A stretch of 64,000 nt of DNA from Sporothrix humicola (lineage: Eukaryota; Ascomycota; Sordariomycetes; Ophiostomatales; Ophiostomataceae). The notes under the pieces were generated by a model. The model worked only from the letters and a program-made list of their open reading frames with translations, did not search any database and was not told the DNA's origin. Position 1 is the stretch's first letter; each line of letters starts with the position of its first letter. The translations under genes and the position numbers were made by a program. The stretch lies in contig WNYE01000030.1 of the NCBI GenBank assembly GCA_021396245.1, positions 186,001 to 250,000 on the forward strand, read 5' to 3'. Shown here in pieces: positions 50,092 through 61,077 of this stretch.

Positions 50092-50346
50092 TTATTCCTT
50101 CCACTTCCGGAAGGACCGTGGTGCCACCCGGAGGAAAGAGCAAGCGCGGGCGGCGCGGTCCGCCTCTAGCGCCCAACCCGTCTTGTTAACTTCCACCACC
50201 TCATATCTCATCTCATCAGCATAGCATACGTTGCGTGCCCATGAAGTCTTCAGCTGGATATACCCTTCTTTCTCGCAGTCAGCTGCCTTGGAATATTCTT
50301 CGCCTCCACCTGACCATGTTTTCGTCACCTCGATGGTCTTTCACCG
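50092..50346 (-). other. coding-like fragment, possible gene relic
   Basis: Minus-strand open frame of about 84 codons from just after a stop near 50347 to TAA at 50092-50094. It begins with 'KTIEVTKTWSGGGEEY' and includes 'GYIQLKTSWARNVCYADEMR'. Codon choice (Lys AAG, Glu GAG) and the mix of residues look like real protein, unlike the flanks, but there is no in-frame ATG or clear upstream exon. It could be a 3' exon of a short gene, a relic, or chance. I recognise no family. Confidence 0.25.
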
Positions 50347-50868
50347 GCCACGGCCAGTCCTCCGAAAATAGAAGGTGCCGTTGATGCCGTTTGTTCAGTC
50401 TCAACAACCAGTTCTACAATCACACCAAATACAGCTCTAACACTATCTTAGCATCAGCCCGACTGACCGGGTGCCGGACCAAGTAGTCCTTTAGGCATTA
50501 TGGGCGGCAAGCTCAAGGCTCTGTCTCATACAACGTAGGATCTCCAAGGTCGTGGAACTCTTCTAGTCAGGGCATCAATTTTCGTGGCAACGAATGGGCG
50601 TCAAGGCCACGGCCATAGCCAAGCACTTATAAAACAAAATGACATTAGATTGACGTAAAAAAACCAACGCAGAATGCTTGGACAGGCACATGTGCCTGTC
50701 ATCTCTATATCTCTATGATGCCAAGCGCCCAACGATGCTGTCTTGTGTTTTCCTCCTCCTCTCTTCGATATCTTCTCTTTTCGATATTCTCCGATATGGT
50801 CGCCGAACTTTCACTTCCCCTTTCCCATCCCCTCTCCCATCTCTGCTCCCCTCATCCCCTCTCTTTTC

Positions 50869-52640
50869 CTAATATCGCCAAATGGCATCAGCCATGGCCA
50901 CAACCTGCGCCATCTCCCGCACATCATGCACTCGCACAATGTCGGCGCCGCCCTGGACTGCTGCCGCCACCGTTGCTGCCGTGCCCCAGACCCGCTCTGC
51001 CGGTGTAGCTACACCCGTCGTGCGCCCAATGAAGCTCTTGCGGCTTGAGCCGACCAGCCACGGCAGGCCCTCCAGGCCAGGCCAGTCGCGCAGCACCGCG
51101 AGATGACGCAGAACGTCGATATTCTGGTCGCCCACCTTGGCAAAGCCCAGGCCCGGGTCCAGCACAATGCGCCACCGGCGAATACCGGCTGCTTCGGCCG
51201 CTGCTATCCGTGCGAGCAGCTCACGGGCCACAGCCTCAATAATGGGCGCCTCACCACCACTGCCTTGGTGTTCTGATGCTGCCTCCCCCTCGGTGCCGTA
51301 CTGGTTCAGCTTGCTCATCGTCTCTGGCGTACCACGCATGTGCATCAAGCACACGGTAGCGCCTAGTCGAGCCACCGTGGGCAGCATGTCCGCGTCCATG
51401 TCGCCCGCCGAAACGTCGTTGATCATGTCAGCACCTGCAGCCATCGCAGCCTCGGCCACTGACGCCCGGTAAGTGTCCACACTGATGGCAATGGCGTCGT
51501 ACGCTGGATCAGCACGGATCATCTTGATCGCTGGGACTACCCGCGCCAGCTCCTCCTCTGCCGACACCTGTGGCCGTCCAGGGGCCGTCGACTGGCCACC
51601 GACATCAATTACAGTAGCACCTGCAGCGACGAATCCACGCACTGTCTCGGCCAGTGCGGCCAACGACTCCGTGTCAGCAGCTGAGTGGCGGCCGCCGTCG
51701 GAAAAGGAGTCGGGGGTGACATTCAAAATAGCCATGACTGTGGTGCGGCGGTTAGAGCGCAGAGCCTGTAATGGCGCATGGGACTTGCCAAAGGGCGTGA
51801 GAGGTGTCAACGGTTCGGGCTGTGGCGGCAGTTCGTTGAGGTAGTCCTGGACAAGTTTCCATGGCCGGTTCGGATCTACTGGGATGTTCGGTGCCAGTCT
51901 GTCAGAATTAGCTGCCATGTTCTTCGAGCGTCCAAGACTGTTTTTTTTTTTTTAAGAAAGTGAGTAGCAAATACGTACTGTGCAAGTGGCCGCAGGACAA
52001 ACTCCCGTTCCGGAATGCCAATATGTGGGATCGTCAACCGCTCGTGATTCACCGTCTCGTTGCCGTATAGCAAGATATCCAGGTCGATGTTGCGAGGGCC
52101 TTTGTCGATCACCTTCTTCCGCCCGAGAGTCCGCTCGATGTCCTGGAGCTGGTCCAACAGAGCCAGAGGCTCCAGGTCCGTTTCCACTTCACACACGCCG
52201 TTGGCAAACTTGTCCTGCTCGAGCACGTACATGGGCTCCGTCTCCCACAGACTACTTGTCCGCAGCACGCGGATGCCCCGGCTGTCCATCTCGCGGCATG
52301 CCTTCTCGATCCAGCCAATGCGGTCGCCCAGGTTTCCACCAAGGGCAATGTACGCCCTCTTCTTCTTATTTTCCGGTGCCTGTGCCGACTGGCAGCATGG
52401 TGCTGCTGCTGATGCTGAAGATGACATGGTTTTGGATAGAATGCGGTTTGACGAGAGGCGGTCGTGCTCGAATTTTGATTTGCGTCTCCGCGTTTCTGAG
52501 GGCGAAGTGAGAGTCTTCCGTGAGACTGTCGCCAACGGCCGTCTTTCAGTAGCCAGAAATCCCGCCGAGAATAAATAGCGACTGCTGGTGGAGCCTGGTC
52601 TTGTGAAAAGAGGCACGATCGCAGTCACAAAGGTTTTCAT
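50869..52640 (-). CDS. FOL1: bifunctional folate enzyme: HPPK and dihydropteroate synthase
   Basis: Two steps of folate synthesis in one protein: hydroxymethyl-dihydropterin pyrophosphokinase, then dihydropteroate synthase. Two exons, 52640-51979 and 51898-50869 (80-nt intron), 563 residues. HPPK lies at about 95-220: AYIALGGNLGDR (97-108) and GPRNIDLDILLYG (181-193). DHPS lies at about 273-563: MAILNVTPDSFSDGG (276-290) at the start, IDVGGQST, and VGSSRKSFIG near the end. The N-terminal dihydroneopterin aldolase part of the yeast trifunctional Fol1 is absent. Residues 1-45 (MKTFVTAIVPLF... with several Arg and no acidic residue early) look like a mitochondrial targeting sequence. The internal Met72 (MSSSASAA, 52427) could give a cytosolic form. 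The intron carries a 13-base A run on the coding strand close to the acceptor, in place of the usual pyrimidines. Confidence 0.95.
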
Positions 52641-54393
52641 GGCCCTGAGGCACCCGCTCGACCCTTTTTGTGCTTCCTATTTTTTCACAGAGAAAGCCCT
52701 CGTCCGTAAGAAGAGTCGCGTACTTAGTCGCTTAGAGATATTCAGTTTGTGTGGTGAGGGGCTCGTGATATCTCAAACCGAGCACATCGTCAAACTCAGA
52801 AAGCGGGCGAGAGAAAAATCAGAAATTCGACTTGGTGAGAGTGAAGTGTGAGACATGATTGGTCGGATGGAGACAGTGCCAGCCGCATATCTTAGCGAGC
52901 CGCACTGTCTCTCATCCACTGCCCAACGCTTGTAGGAGACAGTGCCGGGGTAGAGCGCATACTGTCATTCCGTCGTCATAGTTCGTCGAGAGAAACATGA
53001 GGATGCGACAGCAGTTCTGCGGTTCGTCGATACGCGGCAAAAAGTGAACCAGAATGCTCGTTGACAGGTGTGACAGTCTCAGACCTGTCTTTGCCGGCTG
53101 GATCCCGTACCTGGCTGCCACAATCTCGGATCCGGCCAGTCGGTGCCAAGACCACTGCCCATTCGCGAACTGGACATGCCCCGTACGGAGTATTTGGATG
53201 TGTGTTATGTTTGGAGGTGGAGGGATGTGAAAAGTGGAAGAACGAAAAGGGGGGAAGAAACAATTTAGAGACGCGAAACCGAGAGACATTAAAGACGCGA
53301 GACTTGGCCGGTTCCTTCCCCGTACGGACAAACCATCACATGAAGTGATGATGCCTCTTTCCTCGTTTCCTCGTTTTCTCTTGCTCCTCTTTCACCTCAG
53401 TAAACTGACTCGCAACTTCCTAGGGAAGCGAAATCGCTCAGGGAAGGCACGATGCGAGCAATTGATTAATTATCTTTGGAGCCTGGCCCAACTTCCGAGG
53501 ACGTCGAAACGCCCCAGCAAACATGTCCCACTTCTTGGATTCCACTTTGATGGTGCTCTCTTGCTTTTTTGGGAAGTCGCAAGTCGTGTGCAGATGTGTC
53601 GTCGCCCAGTCCCCAATTCCGTCCTCCACCTCCATCGCGCCTTCCTGCAGGTCGCCCCCCAACCACAGCCAAAAAGTGTGCCGAGGCACACTTTCCTGGC
53701 GAAACGAAGTACAACGTTCTGCAGTGCGTCGTCCTATCATTCCGAAGTACCCTAGCCAGTTCTGGCGGCAGTACCATTCGAATTCTGGGGCCCCGTTCCA
53801 AGCATTCCAAGCGCCTCTTCTCCTCCTCAGCGTGCCTTCCATACATGCAGCGAGTGCATGCCCCTCCTTTTCTCCCCATCGTTCTTTCCCCCGGACTGCC
53901 CAGACAGGTGGTTTCCTAAAAAGTGCAATACCTCGTAGCGCCGTAGCTCCTGTTTCTGCACTGCTCGGCGGCGGACAGCGACGACAAACCGCCCCTACCC
54001 ACAGCGGACCATTAACCCCAAGTATGATTAGCGTCAATCAGGCCCCCCCGACCCCATTGTTGCAGTACACTTTGCGCGACCTCGGCTCTCGCCAGCATGT
54101 GGCCGTCGCAGAAGAGCTGGCGGCGTCTGTGGAGGCGGCAGATCGATGCGTTTTGCCCTTTCCTTACATTACTCCGCGACTTCCTTGTTCGTTTTTTAAT
54201 CCAACCTTCTTCTTCTTTCCTCTCTCTCTTCCTTTGAACTTCTCTCTTCTTTCTTCTCTCCATTCTTCACATCGTCATCTTTTCCTTCTTTTCTTCAAAT
54301 CCAACAGCATTTACCTTCTCTGTCCTGTGAGACAATTCCTGTGATACCCTCTTCTTTTTTTTTTACTCCTCCTACACATACCCAACAGTCACA
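52641..54393. promoter_or_regulatory. divergent promoter region, FOL1 and NMO
   Basis: 1.75 kb between two start codons. It includes TACGGAGTA at 53184-53192, a near-perfect 22-bp dyad at 53673-53694, and a strongly CT-rich leader (54180-54370) before the NMO ATG. A 273-codon frame (53523-54344) overlaps a 199-codon antisense frame; neither matches a family. Confidence 0.5.
53673..53694. promoter_or_regulatory. 22-bp dyad, candidate regulator site
   Basis: AAAGTGTGCC, two bases GA, then GGCACACTTT: arms of 10 bp are exact reverse complements. Its place in the FOL1/NMO divergent promoter makes a dimeric regulator site possible. Function is inference. Confidence 0.5.
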
Positions 54394-55692
54394 ATGGCTT
54401 CTCCTCGTGAGTATTTTCCCCTTCTCATGGCGCTCTGTTTTCAATTCGTCTAGGAAACGATGCTTCTGAGATTCTGCATCTCAGATGTATCTGAGACTTA
54501 GGAGCTCCGTTCTGTGCTCTACCTCGATTCCCTAGCTTCCTGCTAACCGCTGGCTTTTCTTACAGAGAAAATCCGCACCCCGATCACCGATCTGTTCAAG
54601 ATCAACCACCCGATCATGCTTGCCGGCATGAACGTGGCAGCTGGTCCCCTTCTGGCTGCTGCCGTCACCAACGCTGGCGGTCTCGGTGTCATTGGTGGCG
54701 TCAACTACACGCCCGACATGCTGCGCGACCAGATCAGCGAGCTCAAGGAGCACCTCAAGGACAAGAACGCCCCCTTCGGTGTCGATCTGCTGCTTCCCCA
54801 GGTTGGCGGCAACGCCCGGAAAACCAACTACGACTACACCAAGGGCAAGCTCGACGAGCTGATTGACGTCGTCATCGAGTCTGGCGCCAAGCTGTTCGTC
54901 TCGGCCGTCGGTGTGCCCCCCAAGCACGTCGTCGAGCGTCTGCACAAGAACGGCATCCTGTACATGAACATGATCGGCCACCCCAAGCACGTCAAGAAGT
55001 GCCTGGACCTCGGTGTCGACATCATCTGCGCCCAGGGCGGTGAGGGTGGCGGCCACACCGGTGACGTCCCCACCACCATCCTGATCCCCGAGGTTGTCCG
55101 TCTCTGCAAGGGCCACAAGTCGCCCCTGACCGGCCTGCCCGTCCAGACCGTCGCTGCTGGCGGTATCTACAACGGCCAGCTGGTCGCCGCCGCCCTGATG
55201 ATGGGCGCCTCGGCCGTCTGGGTCGGCACCCGCTTCATTCTGACCGACGAGGCTGGCGCCCCCGAGTCGCACAAGGAGGCTGTCCGCACTGCCGGCTTCG
55301 ACGACACCATCCGCACGATCATCTTCACTGGCCGCCCTCTGCGCGTGCGCAAGAACCCCTACATTGAGCACTGGGAGACTGAGCGCCAGGACGAGATCCG
55401 CGAGCTCACTTCCAAGGGCAAGCTGCCCTACGAGGCCGATCTCGACAAGGTTCTGTCGGGCGAGCTTACCTCGCCGTCAGCCGTTACCTCCCCGAACGAC
55501 AAGAAGGAGGCCAGCAGCGACGACGAGGAGGTCGACATTGACGACCTCATGGACCAGTTCCGCCCCTTCCTGATGGGCCAGTGCGCCTCGGTCGTCAACG
55601 AGAAGAAGTCGGCCAAGGGCGTTGTTGACGAGCTCGTCGACGATGCTGCTACTGCCCTGAACCAGGGCACCAAGCTGGTTGCTAAGCTGTAA
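54394..55692 (+). CDS. nitronate monooxygenase (2-nitropropane dioxygenase) family flavoprotein
   Basis: FMN enzyme of the NMO/2-nitropropane dioxygenase family, TIM-barrel fold, which oxidises alkyl nitronates. Two exons: a 13-nt first exon (54394-54406) and 54566-55692, joined over a 159-nt intron with branch-like GCTAAC at 54542; product 379 residues. Without the tiny exon the frame would have no correct N-terminus (MASPQKIRTPITDLF). Seen: NHPIMLAGMNVAAGPLLAAA (FMN-binding start), GGLGVIGG, QGGEGGGHTGDVPT with the family catalytic His, VAAGGIYNG and GASAVWVGTRF (phosphate-binding part). The C-terminal region (about 300-379) is a charged tail with an acidic patch SSDDEEVDIDDLMDQF. It is of the shorter enoyl-reductase-like NMO group, not the classical Neurospora NMO type, as far as I can judge. 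Substrate not known. Confidence 0.9.
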
Positions 55693-56978
55693 AGAAGGAT
55701 TATGCTGGATCATTGTTGGCAGGGACTGGACCTGAAAAATTAATGCACATAGGCTGTGGACATTACTGAGCAACGTTTTCTGTTTTTTTACTCATTTTGT
55801 ATATGACTTTTCTTTTACTCTCTTCAATTTCCTTTGTCTCGATACATCAACTTTAGATGGAGGTATCCAACATTGATTTCTTACTCTCAATTTCCCCTGT
55901 TTCTCAATTGACATTATGACGCTATGGCTTGGGCCCCTCTGACAGACACTCGCGTGCTGTTCCTGAAGCCTGGCCTGTATTTTTTTTCTTTCGCATCAGG
56001 GAATGGGGAAATGCGGAGGTTGTGGAGGAGGCAAAAGATTTCGGCACCTGGGGCGTGGTGGCCACCAAAATTGCGCGCCTGACGCTGCTCTTCTGCTAGG
56101 CTCTGCTAAGGAAGATCAGCCCAGCGGACCGCGACCAAGAAAAAAAGCATGTGAATCTCACTCTCTGTGACAAGCCCAGAAAACTTAACCCCGATGGACC
56201 ATTGAGCGGGCGAGGCTAAGGTCAGCAGACCAAACACGACAAATCCAGGCCAACACCTCAAAATCGCCAAAATACCGTATTTGGGGTGTCGTGTTCAAGA
56301 CATTGTCACGCTTGCTTGGGATGTGAGAAACGGTAACGGAGGTGGGTAAATTTCATATCTTTGTTAAGGCAGCCATGGTCCGAGTCTGCTTGGCATATTT
56401 GTCTACTTACGGGTTTGTTCCGAACATATCTATCCTCTGCACAGCTTTCCACAGAATATGAATTCGTTTCAGTGCCTGTGGCAGATTCATAGCCGAGCCT
56501 TACATAGACTCCGATATACGAGATACCAAAAATATGGCCAGTCTGACCGGGACAGGAGCGGCAAGTAAATCAAGGATATTATTGATGTATTCTTTTAAAG
56601 TAGCAAAAGAAAGAAAGCAAAAAGGAAAATCATACTGAACGCCGGATTCGTTTCGTAGACCTCTTTCTTCACCATATCACCCTTCATCCCCCTTTTTCTT
56701 TGCATCTCCAGCCTGTATGAAAAGTCGGAAAGCAAAAGAACTCCACCCATGAAAAACAGAAACAAGAAAACAAACAGCCAGGGCCTCATAAAAAGCCCTC
56801 AGACTCGAAAAGAAGAGAAGGAAGAGAGCCACAGTCCAGTCTTTGTCCAGTCTTTGTCCAGTCTTTTTTTTTCTCTATTCCCTTGGTTGTTGTTTTTGAA
56901 TATTTCCTGCCATGTCAACCTAAACAAAAAGAAAGAAATACTGTCGTCCAAAAAAGCAAACACAACACCAATCGCCGT
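55693..56978. other. convergent spacer, NMO and GLO3 3' ends
   Basis: 1.3 kb with no gene. A perfect threefold 11-bp tandem repeat lies at 56834-56866. 3' UTRs presumably fill both ends. Confidence 0.6.
56834..56866. repeat. three perfect 11-bp tandem repeats
   Basis: Unit GTCCAGTCTTT, three exact copies. It lies about 110 bp downstream of the GLO3 stop, on the plus strand. It reads as recent slippage or a short motif array. Confidence 0.85.
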
Positions 56979-58683
56979 TTATTGGTTCAGGTAATTGCGG
57001 ATGGCGCCCTGCAGCTTGGTGGCACCCGCGCCGAGTGCCTGCGTAAGGTTCTCGAGATCGTCGCCAGCCGTGATGCCGAAGCGGCGCACAAAATCCTTAG
57101 CAGCCGACTCCAGGTCGCCGTAGTCCTCAACAGTCTCCTCCTCGGCGCGGCCAAAGTATGCGTTGGACGAAATGGCAGTTGCGCCGTCGAAGCCCTGCAG
57201 GCGCTGCTTGGCCTCGGACAGGGCGTTGGCGTCGTATGAGCCCTTGCCAAAGTACTCGTCGGACGAGATGGCCTTTTGTGCGCCAAACTTGGACCGTGCA
57301 AACTTCTCATCTTCGTCTGCGGGTATTAGTTAGTGAATATGTCATCAATGAAGGGAAAATTGTGTGGGAGCACAGCAAACTTACCGATGTTGGCCTTGAT
57401 AGGGCCGACAGAGCCAAAACCGCCAGCATTCGTCTTCTTGGCCGCTGCTGCTCCTCCAGCGCCTGGCCGGCCACCGACCTGACCGAAACCCAAGCGACCC
57501 ATACCCATGCCCAGACGCTCCATCTCCGAGGCCGACTTCTCACGGGTGTGCGAGGCCGAGCCGTAGGCGCTGCGGGCAGGGGCCACAGGCGTTGGCGAGA
57601 CAATATCCGACTTTGCGTTGGCCTTGGCCACCTCCTCCTCTTCCTCTGGGTTGTAGCCGAGCTTCTCGATCCGCTCAGCCTCCTCCTTAGCCTTCTTCTC
57701 GGCCTCGTCAAAGTCGATCACGTCGCCCGTCACCTTCTTCACACCAAGCTTCGAGGTGGCCTTCTTGGCGCCGAGAATGTTGGTTTTCCGTGGGCCGGTG
57801 GTCGTCTTCTTGAGCGCAGAGGAGTGCGTGATGCGGCTGGCCGTCGGCTTGGCGGCAGCATCGTCAGAGCCGGCAGCACCGCCCGACAGCGGCGAGGCAG
57901 AGCGAGCACCGGCATTGTTGGCACCGGCGCTAAGGAAGGGCGAGGGCGTGCGGCCAACGACAGGGGGCGTGGCCGTGCGGGAGACGGGCGGTGTGGGCTT
58001 CTTGATGGCGGGCTTGTCCCAGCTCGAGAAGAAGTCGTCGGTTGGTTCGCCGGCGGGGGTGCTCGTGCCGTCACTGACCTCGATATCGTTGATGACGACC
58101 TCGTTGGGGTACTCCTTTGCATCGCGTGCGGCGCGCTTCTTCAGCTCCTCCTTGTACTTGGTCGCGGCGTTGGACTGGTACTTTGTCTTGGGGTCCTTGC
58201 TGTTGAGGGCGGCCGAGCCGCCGTTTTGCTGGAAGAACTTGGTGGCCGAGTCATTGCCGCCGACCTTCATCACGCGCAGCTGGTCCCATTGCCATTCTGG
58301 AGGGTTGTGTGTTAGTTACAGATCGAGGGGTGAGCTTACGTCGCACAGACAGTGAAAGCGGGAAACGCAGGAAGTGTAGGAAAATTCGAGGAAGATGCGT
58401 ACGGTCGAGGTTTGTGGAGCGCACAAATGAAATGTGCACACCCAGGTTACGGTGGTTAGCCGAGCAGTCGAGGCACAGGTAGATGCCAAAGGGGACCGAT
58501 GTCCACGTGGGGTTCTTCTGGCCACAGTCGAAGCAGATCTAAAAGGACTGTAAGCGGGGTGACGAAAGACGGGACAGCAGGACCTCTCGTGAGGGGATGC
58601 ATGCGGCATACCTTGTTGGCTGGCTTGGTCTTGAGCTTCTCAAAGAGCTTGAGCGACTGCTGCTTGGTCGCGAGGCCGCTCAT
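56979..58683 (-). CDS. GLO3: ADP-ribosylation factor GTPase-activating protein Glo3
   Basis: ArfGAP2/3-type protein that stimulates Arf1 GTP hydrolysis in COPI vesicle traffic at the Golgi. Four exons: 58683-58612, 58538-58403, 58296-57385 and 57316-56979, product 485 residues. The ArfGAP zinc finger spans exons 1-2: C26, C29, C46 and C49 with exact CX2CX16CX2C spacing, and the arginine finger is Arg54 in NHRNLGVHIS. The middle is Ser/Thr/Pro/Ala-rich. C-terminal Glo3 motifs ISSDEYFG and ISSNAYFG are both present; in the family they bind coatomer. A predicted coiled coil (DEAEKKAKEEAERIEK) lies mid-protein. All introns show GTRNGY donors and keep phase. Shares a 766-bp divergent promoter with TIM21. 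Confidence 0.95.
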
Positions 58684-59449
58684 CGTGACGGTTTGTGGCG
58701 GGTATCGTGGGACGCAAAAAGGAAACGGAAAAAGGAAAAAAAGGGTATCGGAGGGATCGTCTGTCGCTCCCGGATAAAGGCTATCAAATGGCCTGTGGAT
58801 GGAAGAGGCGAGAGTATGATCCGTGGATCTCGTAGAAGGAGTGTCGAGGATGCGTGATGACCGGGGTGGTCGTGGAGGAGCGAGGCGCGTGGAAAGGGAG
58901 AGGGATGGCGAGAGATAGGCGGCGGAGTTGGGAATTGAGAAAAGAGGACAAGTTCGCGATAATCGACGGGTTTGGCTCGTATTATTACGCCGCCCACTGC
59001 CAGCCCTTCCTTAAGTGCTGTGGGCGCGCTGTGGTTGGCCTGTTTGGCTCCGGACTGGGCTGGTCCATACCGCTAATTTTGCAGTTAATTCCCCTCCCAG
59101 CGCCTTTTGCCCCCTCCCGCGACCCCTTTAGTGGGGTTAAGGAGGTAAAGATTACAGCTTTTACAGGGACTTTGAGGGACTCGTTTAGAAGCATACCTGT
59201 CTCTCTGCCGCCGTATATTTATGACTAACCTTATATGGACTAGTGTATCTCCCCCACAGCTGTGGAAAGTTCTTTCACGATTTACAGTGAGCTACCGCTT
59301 TCAGTGGGAAGGTGCTGCCCGGAAGGTGCAGCATCGAGCCTTCTCTCCAAGGCCTGCCCTTTGTTCTCAATTCTCAGTCTCTTCTCCTCCAACGACGTCG
59401 ACGAAGAGCCCAGTCACTCAGTCACCCAGCAAGAGACACTTCTACTACC
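58684..59449. promoter_or_regulatory. divergent promoter region, GLO3 and TIM21
   Basis: 766 bp between start codons, no gene. The TIM21-proximal part (59340-59449) is CT-rich, typical of a leader. Confidence 0.5.
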
Positions 59450-60313
59450 ATGAAGACAGCACATGTCCGTTCGCTTGCCAGCCAGGCATCAACAGCGGCG
59501 GCCTGGTCGTCGTCCGTTGCGACTGGCGCATCACGCAGCAGCTGTCGCATGACAGCCTCGTTTCCTCCTCGCATATCCTCGACAACGCCCTCGAAACAGC
59601 GCATTCTTCTCTCTCGCACATACGCCACACAACACCAGACCTCCTCTTCGTCATCCTCCTCCTCGTCCTCCTCCACATCATCTGCCAAGGCCCGCCGGCG
59701 GTCTGTCACCCCATTCAACGACGACGGCCATGTTCCTTGGACCGAGCTTTCTGGCGGCGAGAAGACGGCCCGTGCCGCTCAGCAGACATTCAACTTTGGC
59801 ATGGTTATTGTCGGCATTGTCTTGACGAGCGGCGTGTGCTACTTCTTGTACACCGAGGTGTTCTCGCCGAGCAGCAAGGTCTCCAACTTTAACCGCGCCG
59901 TCGACCGGATCCGGTCCGATCACAGAATCACAGATTTGCTGGGAGACGGCCGCCAGATCACGGCCCATGGCGAGGAGACGTCCAACAAGTGGCGGCGAGC
60001 ACGGCCAATTGCGTAAGTTGAGCGGGGTTATGCTGGATTATCGCATCCTTTGACCACATACTGACCTTCCAGATCCTCTGAGCGCACTGATGCTCAAGGC
60101 ACAGAGCATTTCGTGATGAACTTCCACGTCGATGGACCCCGCGCAAATGGTCAGGCCTACCTGCACTTGACACGGCGGCCAGGCCAAAGCGACTTCCAAT
60201 ACAAGTACTTTTACGTTGATGTGCCCGGGCACGACCGCATCTACCTGGAGAGATCATCCGGCGAGGCCCCAGGCGACAAGAGAGGAACCATATTCGGCAT
60301 CAAGTGGGCGTAA
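59450..60313 (+). CDS. TIM21: mitochondrial inner-membrane translocase subunit Tim21
   Basis: TIM23-complex subunit that couples presequence transfer from TOM to TIM23 and links it to respiratory chain complexes. Two exons: 59450-60012 and 60073-60313 (60-nt intron GTAAGT...CCAG), 267 residues. N-terminus is Ser/Arg-rich with no acidic residue in the first 60 positions, as for a mitochondrial presequence. A Ser run lies at about 65-78. The single membrane segment is FNFGMVIVGIVLTSGVCYFL (114-133). The intermembrane-space domain holds RTDAQGTEHFVMNFHVDGP and YKYFYVDVPGHDRIYLE, family-typical. The ATG chosen gives a good targeting sequence. Next to GLO3 (divergent) and the BTB-bromodomain gene (convergent). 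Confidence 0.94.
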
Positions 60314-61077
60314 TCTCGGGCTTCGGTTTGAGAACAAGGACTGTGCTTTTCATACAAGGGAGAAAGGGGAGAAAGAAGATGGCCGGATGACATAGCAGAT
60401 CTTCACCGTGTGCCATAAAACTGTTGAGAGGAGGATATAAGCGCATTTTACGATATGAGACTGCGTTAAGCATATGCCCTGTTGCGGCAATTGTTGCAAC
60501 GTTATTATATACTGTACATAAAACGATATACTAAAATACAAAAAGTAAAAAATAAACGAAGAAAAGACCGAAAAGGATCAGAAAAAGAAAAGAAAGAAGA
60601 AGAAGAAACAAAGTGGGAATAAGTGTACAGGGCTGATGCCGAAAAATCAAACTTTCTCCTGCGTTGCTTGACCACCCGATATTAATACAAGTCGAAATTT
60701 TCCACGGTCGTCTTTTTGCACCAGTCTGCGCCTGTGTCCTGAGAGTCCTTGCTGACCAGGTTCGTCGTTTAGGTTTAAGGACTGACTTCGGTAACAGACC
60801 GAACGCTTCTCTGGGGATTTTGTTGCGTTGTCTTGGGATATTTCCATACAAGAGTATGGATGGGCCGAGTTCACTCCCAGGTTCGCTCCACTCGTCCTCC
60901 CGGAGTAGGATTTAAAGGGTCATAGGGTAGTTCTGTGGTCCTTGGTACTGCAGGCGGTGGTATGGCAGGCTGCCATGTTGCAACTTGTGGTGTTGTGGCC
61001 GCTAGCTTGTTGGGCATTGGCTTCTTGGCTCGTTTCTCGGACCTCAATGCCTCCGGCTCTGGACTCCTGCCAGCTTC
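60314..61077. other. convergent spacer, TIM21 and BTB-BRD 3' ends
   Basis: 764 bp with A-rich tracts (60530-60610) and no gene; presumably both 3' UTRs. Confidence 0.6.

Larger units (their letters stand above)
45967..50868. other. 4.9 kb spacer between CAX and FOL1
   Basis: No convincing gene. The plus strand has long pyrimidine tracts (47090-47220, 47600-47760, 48480-48640). Five or more copies of TACGCCGTA/TACGGAGTA-type motifs lie between 46978 and 49449. An AT tract (49894-49926) and (AG)9 repeat (49995-50012) occur near 50 kb. A short minus-strand frame at 50092-50346 has coding-like composition and is listed separately. Confidence 0.55.

Noticed and set aside
53523..54344. 273-codon plus-strand frame before NMO
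   Set aside because: Overlaps an equally long antisense frame, shows no domain, and ends in the CT-rich leader of NMO.
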